From Halostella litorea (lineage in GTDB: Archaea; Halobacteriota; Halobacteria; Halobacteriales; Natronoarchaeaceae), in contig NZ_ML214300.1 of assembly GCF_004785955.1 (NCBI RefSeq), positions 547,223 through 611,222 on the forward strand: a stretch of DNA of 64,000 nucleotides. The letters run 5' to 3'. Shown piece after piece: positions 1 to 9,234 of the stretch. Every line of letters starts with the position of its first letter. The first letter of the stretch is position 1. Position numbers and translations under genes: made by a program. The notes under the pieces are model-generated. The model was not told the DNA's origin, searched no databases, and saw only the letters and a program-made list of their open reading frames with translations.

Positions 1-426
1 GACGGCCAGCCCGGCGACCTCCGAGTGGGGCTGGTTGGTGACGCCGACGTTCCAGTCGGCGGCCTCGTACACGTCGAAGGGGACCTTCTCCGCGCCGACG
101 ACGACGAGCACCGGGTCGGTCCCGTGGGCTTCGCGTATCTCTTCTTCCACGTCCTGGACGCGCTCGCCGTACATGGTCAGGTGGACGACGACGCCGGGCC
201 AGTCCCGGATCGTCGCCTTTGGCGAGTCGGTGAGTTCGGCCGAGAAGGGGCCGCCGAACCGCCCGGTGATGTCCTCGATCGTCTCCTTGGCCTGCGTGGA
301 CGAGGTCAGGAGCACGCGGTCCGCTCCGAGCGCGCGGGCGGTCAGTCCGACATGAGTCGTCATCCGCCCGTCGCGACCGGGCCGGTGGCCGAGCCGCAGC
401 ACGGCGACCTCGGGTTCCCCCTGCAT
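1..426 (-). CDS. trm56: tRNA (cytidine(56)-2'-O)-methyltransferase, C-terminus missing
   Basis: Archaeal SPOUT-class enzyme that 2'-O-methylates C56 in the T-loop of tRNA using SAM. The 142 visible codons start MQGEPEVAVLRLGHRPGRD, with the family's invariant N-terminal LRLGHRPxRD segment, and continue through TSSTQAKETIEDI and WPGVVVHLTMYG to VVVGAEKVPFDVYE and NVGVTNQPHSEVA, the trefoil-knot SAM-binding part. Family members are about 170-180 residues, so only the tail lies beyond base 1. The ATG at 424-426 gives the family N-terminus. Recognition is from motifs only. Confidence 0.88.
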   Translation of the reverse strand, partial: MQGEPEVAVLRLGHRPGRDGRMTTHVGLTARALGADRVLLTSSTQAKETIEDITGRFGGPFSAELTDSPKATIRDWPGVVVHLTMYGERVQDVEEEIREAHGTDPVLVVVGAEKVPFDVYEAADWNVGVTNQPHSEVAGLAV

Positions 427-476
427 GGGGGAACGGTCGCGTGGGAGCGGTTAGGGGGTTTCGCTTCCGCCGCGGG

Positions 477-941
477 TTACTCCTCCTCGTCGCGCGCGTC
501 GACGACGAGCACGGGGATCGTCGCCGTACGGACGACCCGTTCGGTGACGCTGCCGAGCAGCATCCGGCTGATGCCAGAGCGACCGTGGGAGCCCATCACC
601 GCCAGGTCGATGTCGTTGTCCGCGATGTACGCGACGATCTCGTCGTGGGGGCTGCCGACCGCGACGTGTTCGACCGCCTCCAGCCCCGCGTCGGCCGCCT
701 GTCGGGCGACCTCGGCAGTCGCCTCCTCGGCCTTCTGCTGTACCTCCGGCATCTCGGATAGCTTCCCCTGGCGCAGGCGCTCGACCTGCTCGGTGCCGAG
801 GCTGTAGTTGGTCGCCTGCAGGTCGACGACGTACAGCGCGTGTACGGTCGCCCCGTACCGCTCGGCGATGTCGACGCCGTGCCGTATCGACCTGCGAGCC
901 GGTTCGCTTCCGTCCGTCGGGATCAGGATGTTGTCGTACAT
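477..941 (-). CDS. Universal stress protein (UspA family)
   Basis: 154-residue single-domain UspA protein. It begins [18 protein letters not shown], with the D-G-S of the first nucleotide-binding loop, and ends with an ATP-binding type signature, [20 protein letters not shown] (G-2x-G-9x-G-S). Such proteins are thought to bind ATP and modulate partners; no catalytic role is implied. Its start lies 6 bp downstream of the stop of the symporter gene on the same strand, so it is probably the last gene of the acetate-transport operon. UspA genes commonly accompany transporters in haloarchaea. Confidence 0.93.
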   Translation of the reverse strand: MYDNILIPTDGSEPARRSIRHGVDIAERYGATVHALYVVDLQATNYSLGTEQVERLRQGKLSEMPEVQQKAEEATAEVARQAADAGLEAVEHVAVGSPHDEIVAYIADNDIDLAVMGSHGRSGISRMLLGSVTERVVRTATIPVLVVDARDEEE

Positions 942-947
942 TGTGAA

Positions 948-2588
948 TCAGTCGTCCGCCGGGGCGTCGCCCTCGACGATGTCCTCGGCCGAGTCCATCT
1001 GCTGCATGGGCTCGGGGCTGTGACACTGCCGGACGAGGCGCTTGATGTCCTCGGGCGGTTCCTCGGTCGCCATCGAGACGGCGATGGTGACGGCGAACAC
1101 GACCGGGACGGCGATGAGCGCCGAGCCGATCGCCGGGACCCACTGGGCCAGCGTCGGCGAGATGGTCCCGTCGATCGAGCCGACGTACGTCGGCAGCACC
1201 TCGTTTATCATCGGCACGGTCCAGATGACGAGGCCGGTCGTCATCCCGGCGAGCGCGCCCTGACGGTTCGTGTTCTCCCACCAGAGCCCGAGGAAGAACA
1301 TCGGGAACAGCACCGCGCCCGCGAGCGAGAACGCGTAGGACACCAGCGCGGCGATGGGGGCCGCCGGGTCCAGCGCGGCCAGCGTCGTGATGACGCCGAG
1401 CGCGACGATGGCGGCCCGGCCGACGAACACCTGCTGGCGCTGGGTCGCGTCCTCGTTGATGATGTTGGCGTAGATGTCGTGGGAGATCGCCGACGACCCG
1501 GCGATGAACAGGCCGGCGGTCGTCGCGATCGCCGCGGCGATGCCGCCGGCGGCGACGAAGCCGACGAACCAGGTCGGCAGTTGCGCCAGTTGCGCCGCCA
1601 ACACGACGATCGTGTCCGCTTCGGCCGGGCCCATCCCGACGCCGCCGTAGAGGTCGACGCCGAACGCCGCGAACGCCGGCGCGCTCAGGTACAGGAGGCA
1701 GATGAAAAACAGCCCCCAGACCGTCGACCAGCGGGCGGTCCGCTCGCTCTCGACCGTGTAGAACCGCACCAGGACGTGTGGTAACCCGCAGGTCCCGACG
1801 ACCAGCGAGAACGCCGTCGCGATCCACAGGTAGTAGCTCTCGTTGGTGAACGGGTCGCTGAACTCGCTGCTAAGCTGGCTGAACAGCGCGCCGTACTCGA
1901 TCTGCGGCAGCACCGTCGAATAGCCCTGCGAGAGGCCGACGGCGTACAGGCCGGCCAGGAACGCCACGATGAGGATGACGTACTGGACGGCCATGTTCTT
2001 GGTCGCGCCCAGCATTCCGGAGAGCGTGAGATACCCGACCGTTATCGCCATCATGAACACGACCATCGACTGGTAGCCCGAGAGCCCCGGCAGGCCGATG
2101 TCGCCGAAGATGTACAGCCCGACCAGCCCCATCCCGCGGGCCTGGCCGATGGCGTAGACGAAGCCGATGAGGAACGTCGTGACCGCGCCGATGGCCCGCG
2201 CGCCGTCGGAGTTGAACCGGTCGCCGACGAAGTCCGGCGCGGTGTACTTCCCGAACCGGCGCATCTGCGCGGCCATGAAGATGAGCAGGATGAAGTAGCC
2301 CGTCGACCAGCCGACGATGAACGCCAGCCCGTAGAAGCCCGAGAGGACCATGATCCCGGCCATCCCGAGGTACGACGCCGCCGACATCCAGTTCGCGCCG
2401 ATCGCCATCCCGTTCTCGACGTTGCCGATGGACCGACCGGCGACCCACATCCCCTCGGCGTCGGCCACCTTGAACAGGTAGCCGATGACGAGGAAGAGAA
2501 GCAGCATCGCCGAGACGAGGATCGCCGGAAGGAGCTTGAACGAGACTTCGAGCCCCTCCGGGAGCAGTTGGAGCGGGAGCGCGGTCAT
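948..2588 (-). CDS. Sodium:solute symporter, acetate permease-like
   Basis: 546-residue SSS-family transporter with about 13 predicted membrane helices. It has the family features GMAIGANWMSAASYLGMAGI in helix 2 and a Gly/Ala-rich segment around GGIAAAIATTAGLFIAGSSA. SSS proteins couple Na+ entry to uptake of small organic solutes. The pairing with a DUF4212-type small subunit and an acetyl-CoA synthetase directly upstream suggests acetate or another short monocarboxylate. The start overlaps the small-subunit stop by 4 bp, so the two are translationally coupled. The substrate is inferred from context. Confidence 0.9.
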   Translation of the reverse strand: MTALPLQLLPEGLEVSFKLLPAILVSAMLLLFLVIGYLFKVADAEGMWVAGRSIGNVENGMAIGANWMSAASYLGMAGIMVLSGFYGLAFIVGWSTGYFILLIFMAAQMRRFGKYTAPDFVGDRFNSDGARAIGAVTTFLIGFVYAIGQARGMGLVGLYIFGDIGLPGLSGYQSMVVFMMAITVGYLTLSGMLGATKNMAVQYVILIVAFLAGLYAVGLSQGYSTVLPQIEYGALFSQLSSEFSDPFTNESYYLWIATAFSLVVGTCGLPHVLVRFYTVESERTARWSTVWGLFFICLLYLSAPAFAAFGVDLYGGVGMGPAEADTIVVLAAQLAQLPTWFVGFVAAGGIAAAIATTAGLFIAGSSAISHDIYANIINEDATQRQQVFVGRAAIVALGVITTLAALDPAAPIAALVSYAFSLAGAVLFPMFFLGLWWENTNRQGALAGMTTGLVIWTVPMINEVLPTYVGSIDGTISPTLAQWVPAIGSALIAVPVVFAVTIAVSMATEEPPEDIKRLVRQCHSPEPMQQMDSAEDIVEGDAPADD

Positions 2589-3073
2589 TCCTCGACACCC
2601 CCGTCAGCGGCGGGCGTCCCCTCGTCGGCGTCGGGGGTCACCGACCCGTGCTCGACGCCGTACTTCTCGTCTAGCTTGTCCCGCCGCCGGGCGTACCAGA
2701 ACGAGAGCGCCAGGGCCCCGCCGGGCGCGCCGATGGAGACGAGGAAGTAGTGGAGCGGGAAGCCGATCCCGGGGATGGTCTGTGTCATGACGTCCGGCGC
2801 GAGCGCCGTCGCCGTCACCGGGCCGAAGACGACCACGGCCCAGATCGCAAAGCCCGTCCAGACCACGCGGAGGTGGTCGCGCATGAACGGGGTGCTCGGC
2901 TTGAGCAGGTTCACCTCCCTGTCGAGGTAGTCGGTTTCGCGGTGGCTCTGTGCGGCTCCGGTGACGGTCCCGCCGTCCGGTTCGACCCGCGTGTCGTCCG
3001 GGCCGGTCGCCTCGTCGTGGTGATCGTGCCTGTCGTTGTCTGCCATATTCTCGTGCGTGTCGTTGTCTGCCAT
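2585..3073 (-). CDS. Symporter small subunit (DUF4212-like)
   Basis: 162-residue protein. A hydrophilic His/Asp-rich N-terminus of about 65 residues precedes two membrane helices (around VVWTGFAIWAVVVFGPVTA and FPLHYFLVSIGAPGGALALS) and a short cytoplasmic tail with FWYARRRDKLDEKYG. This matches the small partner subunits of SSS acetate/solute transporters. The ATG at 3071-3073 and a second ATG at 3044-3046 lie in a direct duplication (MADNDTHEN then MADNDRHDH), so either could be used; starting at the second would remove nine residues. It ends in a 4-bp overlap with the symporter gene. Confidence 0.85.
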   Translation of the reverse strand: MADNDTHENMADNDRHDHHDEATGPDDTRVEPDGGTVTGAAQSHRETDYLDREVNLLKPSTPFMRDHLRVVWTGFAIWAVVVFGPVTATALAPDVMTQTIPGIGFPLHYFLVSIGAPGGALALSFWYARRRDKLDEKYGVEHGSVTPDADEGTPAADGGVEE

Positions 3074-3129
3074 GGTTGTGATCTCGTGATGGTGGCTCCC
3101 TGCGGTGGCGTTCGAAAAACGGTGCTCGC

Positions 3130-5115
3130 TCAGTCGTCCCCGACCTTCGCCTGGATGTCGTTGACCACGTCGGGGTTCCGGAGGGTCGACGTGTCGCCCA
3201 GTTCGTCGTCGTTGGCGATGTCCTCCAGCAGGCGGCGCATGATCTTGCCCGACCGCGTCTTCGGCAGTTCCGGCGTGAAGATGACCTGTTCCGGACGCGC
3301 GATCGGGCCGATGGCGTCCTCGATGCCCTCGACGATCCGGCCGCGGAGCTCCTCGCCCTCCTCGTAGCCGTCCTCGGTGATGACGTAGGCGTAGACGGCC
3401 TCGCCTTTCACCTCGTGGTCGCCGCCGACGACGGCGGCCTCGGCGACGCCCTCGACGCCGACGATGGCGCTCTCTATCTCCATCGTACCGAGGCGGTGGC
3501 CCGAGACGTTCAGCACGTCGTCGACCCGGCCGAGCACGGTGATGTAGCCGTCGTCGTCGATCTTCGCGCCGTCCTCGGGGAAGTAGATCCACTCGCCGGC
3601 GTCCTCGTCGGAGTACTCCGACCAGTACTCGTTGACGAACCGCTCGTCGTTGTCGTACAGCGTCCGGAGCATGCCGGGCCAGGGTTTCTGGACGGTGAGG
3701 TGGCCGGCCTGGCCGGGGTCGACCTCCTCCTTGTTCGGGTGGATGACCTTCGCGTCGATCCCGGGGAGCGGCGGCCCGGCCGACCCGGGCTTCATCGTGT
3801 TGATCCCCGGGAGCGTGGTGACCATCATGCCGCCGGTCTCGGTCTGCCACCACGTGTCGACGATCGGGCAGTCCTCGCCCCCGATGTGCTTGTAGTACCA
3901 CTTCCAGGCGCGGGGGTTGATCGGCTCGCCGACGGTGCCGAGCAGGCGCAGGCTCGACAGGTCGTGTTCCGCGGGGTACTGCTCGCCCCACTTCATGAAC
4001 GCCCGGATGGCGGTCGGTGCCGTGTAGAAGATGTCGACGCCGTACTCCTCGACGATCTCCCACATGCGGTCCTTCTCGGGGTAGTCGGGCGTCCCCTCGT
4101 ACATCACGGACGTCGTGCCGAGCGCGAGCGGCCCGTACACGATGTAGGAGTGGCCCGTGATCCAGCCGATGTCGGCCGAGCACCAGTACGTGTCGTCGGC
4201 CTCGATGTCGAGGACCGCCTGGCTCGTCCAGCTGACGTAGGAGAGGTAGCCGCCGGTGGTGTGTTTCACCCCCTTGGGCTCGCCCGTCGTCCCGGAGGTG
4301 TACATGAGAAACAGCATGTCCTCCGCGTCGCGGGTGACGGGGTCGACGGAGGCCCCCTCCTGTGCGGCGACCAGTTCGTCGTAGTCGTGCTGGTCGTCGC
4401 CCAGGTCGTGGTCCAGGTCGTCGCCGAGGCGGTCGACGACGACCGTCTCGACGGCCTGCTCGACGTCGCCGAGGCCCTCGTCGGCCTTGTCCTTGTGGTC
4501 CAGGGCGTCGCCGCGGCGGTAGTAGCCGTCGCAGGTGACCAGGTACTCCGAGTCGGCGCTGTTCATCCGCGTGGCGAGGGCGTCGGCCGAGAAGCCGGCG
4601 AACACGACGCTGTGGGGCGCGCCGATCCGGGCACACGCCAGCATCGCCACCGGCAACTCCGGGATCATCGGCATGTACAGCGTCACCACGTCGTCCTCCT
4701 CGACGCCAAGCTCCCGCAGGGCGGCCGCGAACTCCTCGACCTCACGGAGGAGTTCGGCGTACGTGTACGTCCGCGTCTCGCCGAGTTCGCCGACCCACTC
4801 GATAGCGACGTCGTCGCCCCGGCCGTCGTCGACGTGCCGGTCGAGGCAGTTCGCCGAGGCGTTCAGCTCCCCGCCGGTGAACCACTCGTAGAACGGCTCG
4901 TCCGAGTCGTCGAGCACTTCGTCGTACTCCGACTCCCAGTCGAGCAGGTCCGCGGCCCGCTCCCAGCACTCCGGCCAGTTCTCCTCGAACTCGTCGTATA
5001 TCCCCTCGTCTGCCACGTTCGCCTGCTCGACGAACGACTCGGGCGGCTCGAACGCCTCCTGTTCGGCCAGTCGGGCTTCGAGCTGTACGTCCTCCGGTGA
5101 GTCGCTGTCTCCCAT
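3130..5115 (-). CDS. acs: Acetyl-CoA synthetase (acetate-CoA ligase), copy 1
   Basis: 661-residue AMP-forming ligase converting acetate, ATP and CoA to acetyl-CoA. It has the N-terminal ACAS_N region (PESFVEQANV; NWPECWERAADLLDWE), the P-loop-like YTSGTTGEPKG at about residues 272-282, the core motifs DTWWQTETGG and GPPLPGIDAKV, and a C-terminal PKTRSGKIMRR segment with the catalytic lysine that is acetylated in bacterial homologues. It lies 56 bp upstream of the symporter small subunit on the same strand, so uptake and activation are probably co-expressed. A TATA-like ATTTATTG (minus strand, about 5142-5150) lies roughly 30 bp upstream of the ATG. Confidence 0.96.
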   Translation of the reverse strand: MGDSDSPEDVQLEARLAEQEAFEPPESFVEQANVADEGIYDEFEENWPECWERAADLLDWESEYDEVLDDSDEPFYEWFTGGELNASANCLDRHVDDGRGDDVAIEWVGELGETRTYTYAELLREVEEFAAALRELGVEEDDVVTLYMPMIPELPVAMLACARIGAPHSVVFAGFSADALATRMNSADSEYLVTCDGYYRRGDALDHKDKADEGLGDVEQAVETVVVDRLGDDLDHDLGDDQHDYDELVAAQEGASVDPVTRDAEDMLFLMYTSGTTGEPKGVKHTTGGYLSYVSWTSQAVLDIEADDTYWCSADIGWITGHSYIVYGPLALGTTSVMYEGTPDYPEKDRMWEIVEEYGVDIFYTAPTAIRAFMKWGEQYPAEHDLSSLRLLGTVGEPINPRAWKWYYKHIGGEDCPIVDTWWQTETGGMMVTTLPGINTMKPGSAGPPLPGIDAKVIHPNKEEVDPGQAGHLTVQKPWPGMLRTLYDNDERFVNEYWSEYSDEDAGEWIYFPEDGAKIDDDGYITVLGRVDDVLNVSGHRLGTMEIESAIVGVEGVAEAAVVGGDHEVKGEAVYAYVITEDGYEEGEELRGRIVEGIEDAIGPIARPEQVIFTPELPKTRSGKIMRRLLEDIANDDELGDTSTLRNPDVVNDIQAKVGDD

Positions 5116-5137
5116 GATACGTTGTTTTCCACTCCAA

Positions 5138-5152
5138 CCGCCACAATAAATC
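5138..5152 (-). promoter_or_regulatory. Probable TATA box of acs copy 1
   Basis: On the minus strand this reads GGATTTATTGTGG, an AT-rich archaeal TATA-like element 25-35 bp upstream of the acs ATG in otherwise GC-rich DNA. The spacing would give a very short or absent 5' leader, as is usual in haloarchaea. Confidence 0.5.
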
Positions 5153-5226
5153 CCACATCTAAATGTACAAACCGGAGCCGGCCCGGTCGCCGTCGCCGCC
5201 GGCGGCGGGACCCCGCCGCCAGCGGG

Positions 5227-7029
5227 TCATTGCTGCCCGTCGCCGTCGTCGAACACCGCCCCGAGGAGTTCGCGCTGGCCCTTCCGGAGGTGGTTGTGGA
5301 GCGTCGGGGAGGAGACGCCCATCGCGTCGGCTATCTCCTCGGCGGTGCTCTCGCGGGGCCAGTCGAAGTAGCCGCCGGCGTAGGCCGCGTGCAGCGCCGA
5401 CTCCTGGCGGTCGGTGAGCCGGTCGGCGACCCCGCGGCGGAACTCGTCGACGGTGCGGGCCGACCGCTCGGTCTCGCGTTTCCCGATGACCGCCGCGCTC
5501 GGGAAGGCGTCCGCCAGCGCGTCGACGACCGACCGGAGGTCGGCGTCGCGCGGCAGTTCGGCGGTGAGGCGGGTGCCCTCGCCGGTGACGTCGACGTCGC
5601 TGACGGTCGCGCCCGCCCGGGTCAGCGCGACCGCCGGCGTCGTCCCCGAGACGACGAACTCCAGCAGGGCGTCGTCCGCGCGGGCCTCGACGAGGCGGAA
5701 CGACTCGACGGCGTCGGCCGCCTCCGCGCGCTCGAACGCCGCCGACGGCGACGCGCCGGACAGCGAGAGGTAGTAGACGAGCGTCGCGTCGTCGCCCGAG
5801 ACCAGCGACTCCAGCGAGAGCGTACAGCCGCAGTCGGCCGCGACCCGGTTGAAAAACGAGCGGTCGCCGTCGACGCGGATCGCCAGTTCGACCACCGCGT
5901 CCGAGAGGAGGAGCTTCCGCCGCCGGAGCGCCGTGACCGCGTGGGCGACGCGCCGGCCGAGTGCCCGCAACTGGGCGCGCTCGTCCGCCTCGAACGCGTC
6001 CGGCCGGTCCGAGAGGACGCAGACGACGCCGTGGGTCGTCTCCCGGGTCGCGAGCGGGACGACCGCGAGCGACGCCCCGCCGCAGGCCCGGAACGCGTCG
6101 CCGTCGGGGCCGGACAGCGGCGGGTCGGCGGCCCGCCTGACGACCGGCTCGCCGGTCTCGGTCGCTCGGTCGACGGCGTCGGTCGCGGCGACGGCGGTCG
6201 CCATCCGCGCCGCGGCGTCCTCGGCGACGCCCGCGACGGCCCGCGGATCGCCCCCGTCGGCCGCGATTCCCCCGGCAGTCGTCCACGCGCCGACGTACGG
6301 CCCGCCGGCGAGCCCGGCGCAGGTCGCCCGCTCGACGCCGCGGCGGTCGTCGGCCGCCAGCGCGTCCTCGCCGGCGACGCGGGCGGCGGTCGCGACCTCG
6401 CGGTGGTACCGGAGCCGGGCCAGTTCGCCGGTCCCGCCGCCCGCGTCGCCGACGAGGCGGGACAGCGCGGCGACGAGGGCGTCCTCGTCGGGCGCGTCGA
6501 GGTACGGCTCCAGCGCCTCGAAGCTCCCCCAGCCGCAGGCGGCCTTCACGACCCGCGGGTTGGCGTCGGCCTCGACGAGCAGCCGGCGGGTGAAGTACCG
6601 GCGCAGGTCGCCGACGGCGAGGTCGGCGTAGCGGTCGTCGCCGGTCCGCTCGGCCGCCCGGTCCGTGGCCTCCGCGACGATCATGCGGACGCGCCGCGGG
6701 CTCACGTCCACCAGCGGCTCGTCGTCCGCGACCCCCTCGCTCCGGGCGTACCGGCGGATCTCGCGGGCCAGTTCGGGGGTCGCGACCGTCTCGCGGGCCA
6801 CGCCGCCGTCCCCGTCGCCGACGGCGAGCAGGTGGCGGGCGGGGTCCTCGCGGACCTGCCGGAGGTCGGCGGGGCGGACCCGCGGCATCTCGGCGGCCCG
6901 GAGGCCAGCCTCGGCGGCCAACCGGACCAGCAACACCTCGCGGTAGCTCCCCGTCGCGCCGCGCAGCCGGTCGTACGCGGCCGCGTCGAACCACTCCGCC
7001 CGGTCGGCCGTCGCCCCGCTCGCGCTCAT
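5227..7029 (-). CDS. Bat-type regulator with N-terminal tyrosine-recombinase-like domain, GAF and HTH_10
   Basis: 600-residue putative transcription factor. Residues about 15-180 resemble a tyrosine recombinase catalytic core: box I-like EAGLRAAEMPRVRPADL with Arg44, box II-like GDLRRYFTRRLL with Arg143, and GWGSFEALEPYL with Trp167 and Tyr176 nine residues apart, as in active integrases. The usual box II His is Gly140. A GAF-like sensor region follows (about 190-350), then a bacterio-opsin-activator region, and a C-terminal HTH_10 (LTDRQESALHAAYAGGYFDW... then STAEEIADAMGVSSPTLHNHL). It sits between two acs genes and plausibly regulates them in response to metabolic state. Recombinase activity seems unlikely but cannot be excluded. 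Confidence 0.85.
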   Translation of the reverse strand: MSASGATADRAEWFDAAAYDRLRGATGSYREVLLVRLAAEAGLRAAEMPRVRPADLRQVREDPARHLLAVGDGDGGVARETVATPELAREIRRYARSEGVADDEPLVDVSPRRVRMIVAEATDRAAERTGDDRYADLAVGDLRRYFTRRLLVEADANPRVVKAACGWGSFEALEPYLDAPDEDALVAALSRLVGDAGGGTGELARLRYHREVATAARVAGEDALAADDRRGVERATCAGLAGGPYVGAWTTAGGIAADGGDPRAVAGVAEDAAARMATAVAATDAVDRATETGEPVVRRAADPPLSGPDGDAFRACGGASLAVVPLATRETTHGVVCVLSDRPDAFEADERAQLRALGRRVAHAVTALRRRKLLLSDAVVELAIRVDGDRSFFNRVAADCGCTLSLESLVSGDDATLVYYLSLSGASPSAAFERAEAADAVESFRLVEARADDALLEFVVSGTTPAVALTRAGATVSDVDVTGEGTRLTAELPRDADLRSVVDALADAFPSAAVIGKRETERSARTVDEFRRGVADRLTDRQESALHAAYAGGYFDWPRESTAEEIADAMGVSSPTLHNHLRKGQRELLGAVFDDGDGQQ

Positions 7030-7162
7030 CGTTTCCCCAATTCGACGAGAGCGAAATCAAGCTTTCGGGAGATTTTGGGGGCATCCGGAGGCTTGTCGCA
7101 TCAGTCGCCACTTCTTCCGAAATATTTCCGCGACCCGTTTCCGGTTCCCAACGGGAGGGAAA

Positions 7163-9130
7163 TCACTCGTCCCGGACCGCGGCCTGGATCTCGCCGACGA
7201 CCTCGGGGTTGCGGAGCGCGCTGGTGTTCCCTAAGTCGTCCCCGCTCGCGACCGCGGTTAGCAGGCGGCGCATGATCTTGCCCGACCGCGTCTTCGGCAG
7301 GTCCGGCGCGAAGACGACCCGCTCCGGCCGGGCGAAGGGGGCGATCGTCTCGCCGACCGTCTCGACGATCCGCTCGCGGAGTTCCTCGCTCGCGTCGTAG
7401 CCGTTCTCCGTGCTGACGTACGCGAACACGGCGGTGTCGGGGCCGTCGTCCGCCCCGACGACGGCGGCCTCGGCGACGCCCTCGACGCCGACGATGGCGC
7501 TCTCTATCTCCATCGTGCCGAGGCGGCGGCCCGAGACGTTCAACACGTCGTCGATCCGGCCGAGCACCGTGACGTAGCCGTCCCCGTCGACCGTCGCGCC
7601 GTCGCCGGCGACGTAGCGGTAGCCGCCGTCGTCGTCCCGCCGCCAGCACTCCTCGACGAAGCGGTCGTCGTCCCCGTACAGCGTCCGGAGCATGCCGGGC
7701 CAGGGCTTGGCGACCGTCAGGTAGCCGGCCCCGCCGGCGTCGACCGGGTCGCCGGCGGCGTCGACCACCTCCGCGTCGATCCCCGGCAGGGGCGGTCCCG
7801 CGCTCCCCGGCTTCATCGCGTCGACGCCCGGCAGCGTCGAGATCATCATCCCGCCGGTCTCGGTCTGCCACCACGTGTCGACGACCGGGCACTCCCCCCC
7901 GCCGACGTGCTCGTAGTACCACTGCCAGGCGCGGGGATTGATCGGTTCTCCGACGGTGCCCAACAGGCGGAGACTGGAGAGGTCGTGGCGCTCGGGGTAC
8001 TCCTCGCCCCACTTCATGAACGCCCGGATCGCGGTCGGCGCGGTGTAGAACACGTCGACGGCGTTCGTGTCGACGATCTCCCAGACGCGGTCGCGGTCGG
8101 GGTAGTCCGGCGTCCCCTCGTACATCGTCGTCGTCGCGCCCAGCGCCAGCGGGCCGTAGACGACGTACGTGTGGCCAGTGATCCAGCCGATGTCGGCCGA
8201 GCACCAGTGGGTGTCCTCCGGTTCGAGGTCCAGCACGGCGTGGCTGGTCCAGGCGGCCTGCGCGAGGTAGCCGCCGGTCGCGTGCGTCACGCCCTTCGGC
8301 TCGCCGGTCGTCCCGGAGGTGTACATCAGGAACAGCATGTCCTCGGCGTCCCGCGGGACCGGGTCGACGCGCTCGCCGGCGTGGTCGTCGAGCAGGTCGC
8401 CGTAGTCGCGCTGGTGGGACGGGAGGTGGTGGCCCATCTCGTCGCCGAGGCGGTCGACGACGACCGTCTCGCGCACGTCGTGGTTCACGTCGAGCAGGGC
8501 GTTGTCCGCCTTGCTCTTCAGGTTGAACGCGGTGCCCCGCCGGTAGTAGCCGTCGCAGGTGACCAGGTACTCCGAGTCGGCCCGCGCCAGCCGCGTGGCG
8601 AGGGCGTCGGCCGAGAAGCCGGCGAACACGACGCTGTGGGGCGCGCCGATCCGGGCACACGCCAGCATCGCCACCGGCAACTCCGGGATCATCGGCATGT
8701 ACAGCGTCACCACGTCGTCCTCGCCGACGCCCAGGTCGCGCAGCGCGGCCGCGAACTCGTTGACCTCGCGGTGGAGGTCCTGATAGGTGTACGTCCGCGT
8801 CTCGTCGCGCTTGCCGACCCACTTGATCGCCGCGCGGTTCTTCCCGCCCGCCTCAACGTGGCGGTCGACGCAGTTGTACGCGGCGTTCAGTTTCCCGCCG
8901 GTGAACCACTCGTAGAACGGTTCGTCGGAGTCGTCGAGCACGGCATCGTACGCCGACTCCCAGTCGAGCAGGTCCGCGGCCCGCTCCCAGCACTCCGGCC
9001 AGTTCGACGCGAACGCCTCGTGTATCGACGGGTCGCTGACGTTCGCCTGCCGGACGAACGACTCCGGCGGGTCGATCGCCTCGGTCTCGCCGAGCGCCCG
9101 TTCGACGTCTACCCCCGGGCCGTCGCTCAT
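7163..9130 (-). CDS. acs: Acetyl-CoA synthetase, copy 2
   Basis: 655-residue paralogue of the acs at 3130-5115, collinear throughout and near-identical in the ATP-binding and CoA-binding motifs (YTSGTTGEPKG, DTWWQTETGG, PKTRSGKIMRRLL). It differs mainly in the N-terminus and in the linker after RRGTAFNLKSKADN. The ATG at 9128-9130 (MSDGPGVDVERALGE) aligns with the start of copy 1; the reading frame stays open 24 codons further upstream but that extension has no counterpart. Its substrate could be acetate, propionate or another short acid; the sequence does not distinguish. The Bat regulator follows 133 bp downstream. Confidence 0.95.
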   Translation of the reverse strand: MSDGPGVDVERALGETEAIDPPESFVRQANVSDPSIHEAFASNWPECWERAADLLDWESAYDAVLDDSDEPFYEWFTGGKLNAAYNCVDRHVEAGGKNRAAIKWVGKRDETRTYTYQDLHREVNEFAAALRDLGVGEDDVVTLYMPMIPELPVAMLACARIGAPHSVVFAGFSADALATRLARADSEYLVTCDGYYRRGTAFNLKSKADNALLDVNHDVRETVVVDRLGDEMGHHLPSHQRDYGDLLDDHAGERVDPVPRDAEDMLFLMYTSGTTGEPKGVTHATGGYLAQAAWTSHAVLDLEPEDTHWCSADIGWITGHTYVVYGPLALGATTTMYEGTPDYPDRDRVWEIVDTNAVDVFYTAPTAIRAFMKWGEEYPERHDLSSLRLLGTVGEPINPRAWQWYYEHVGGGECPVVDTWWQTETGGMMISTLPGVDAMKPGSAGPPLPGIDAEVVDAAGDPVDAGGAGYLTVAKPWPGMLRTLYGDDDRFVEECWRRDDDGGYRYVAGDGATVDGDGYVTVLGRIDDVLNVSGRRLGTMEIESAIVGVEGVAEAAVVGADDGPDTAVFAYVSTENGYDASEELRERIVETVGETIAPFARPERVVFAPDLPKTRSGKIMRRLLTAVASGDDLGNTSALRNPEVVGEIQAAVRDE

Positions 9131-9234
9131 TTCACGGCGTAGCTGTGGACTGAAAGCGGCATAAGCGTTCCCACTGTCCACACCCGGGGGCGGTGACCGC
9201 AACCTACTTGCCCCGGAACGTCGGACCGGTACGC

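Noticed and set aside
5227-7029. Reading the Bat regulator as an active site-specific recombinase
   Set aside because: The box II His is replaced by Gly, no catalytic Lys is clear, and no flanking recombination sites or mobile genes are present.
7117-7130. CCGAAATATTTCCG near-palindrome upstream of the Bat regulator
   Set aside because: Suggestive of an operator or TATA element, but a single imperfect site in AT-rich promoter DNA is too weak to call.
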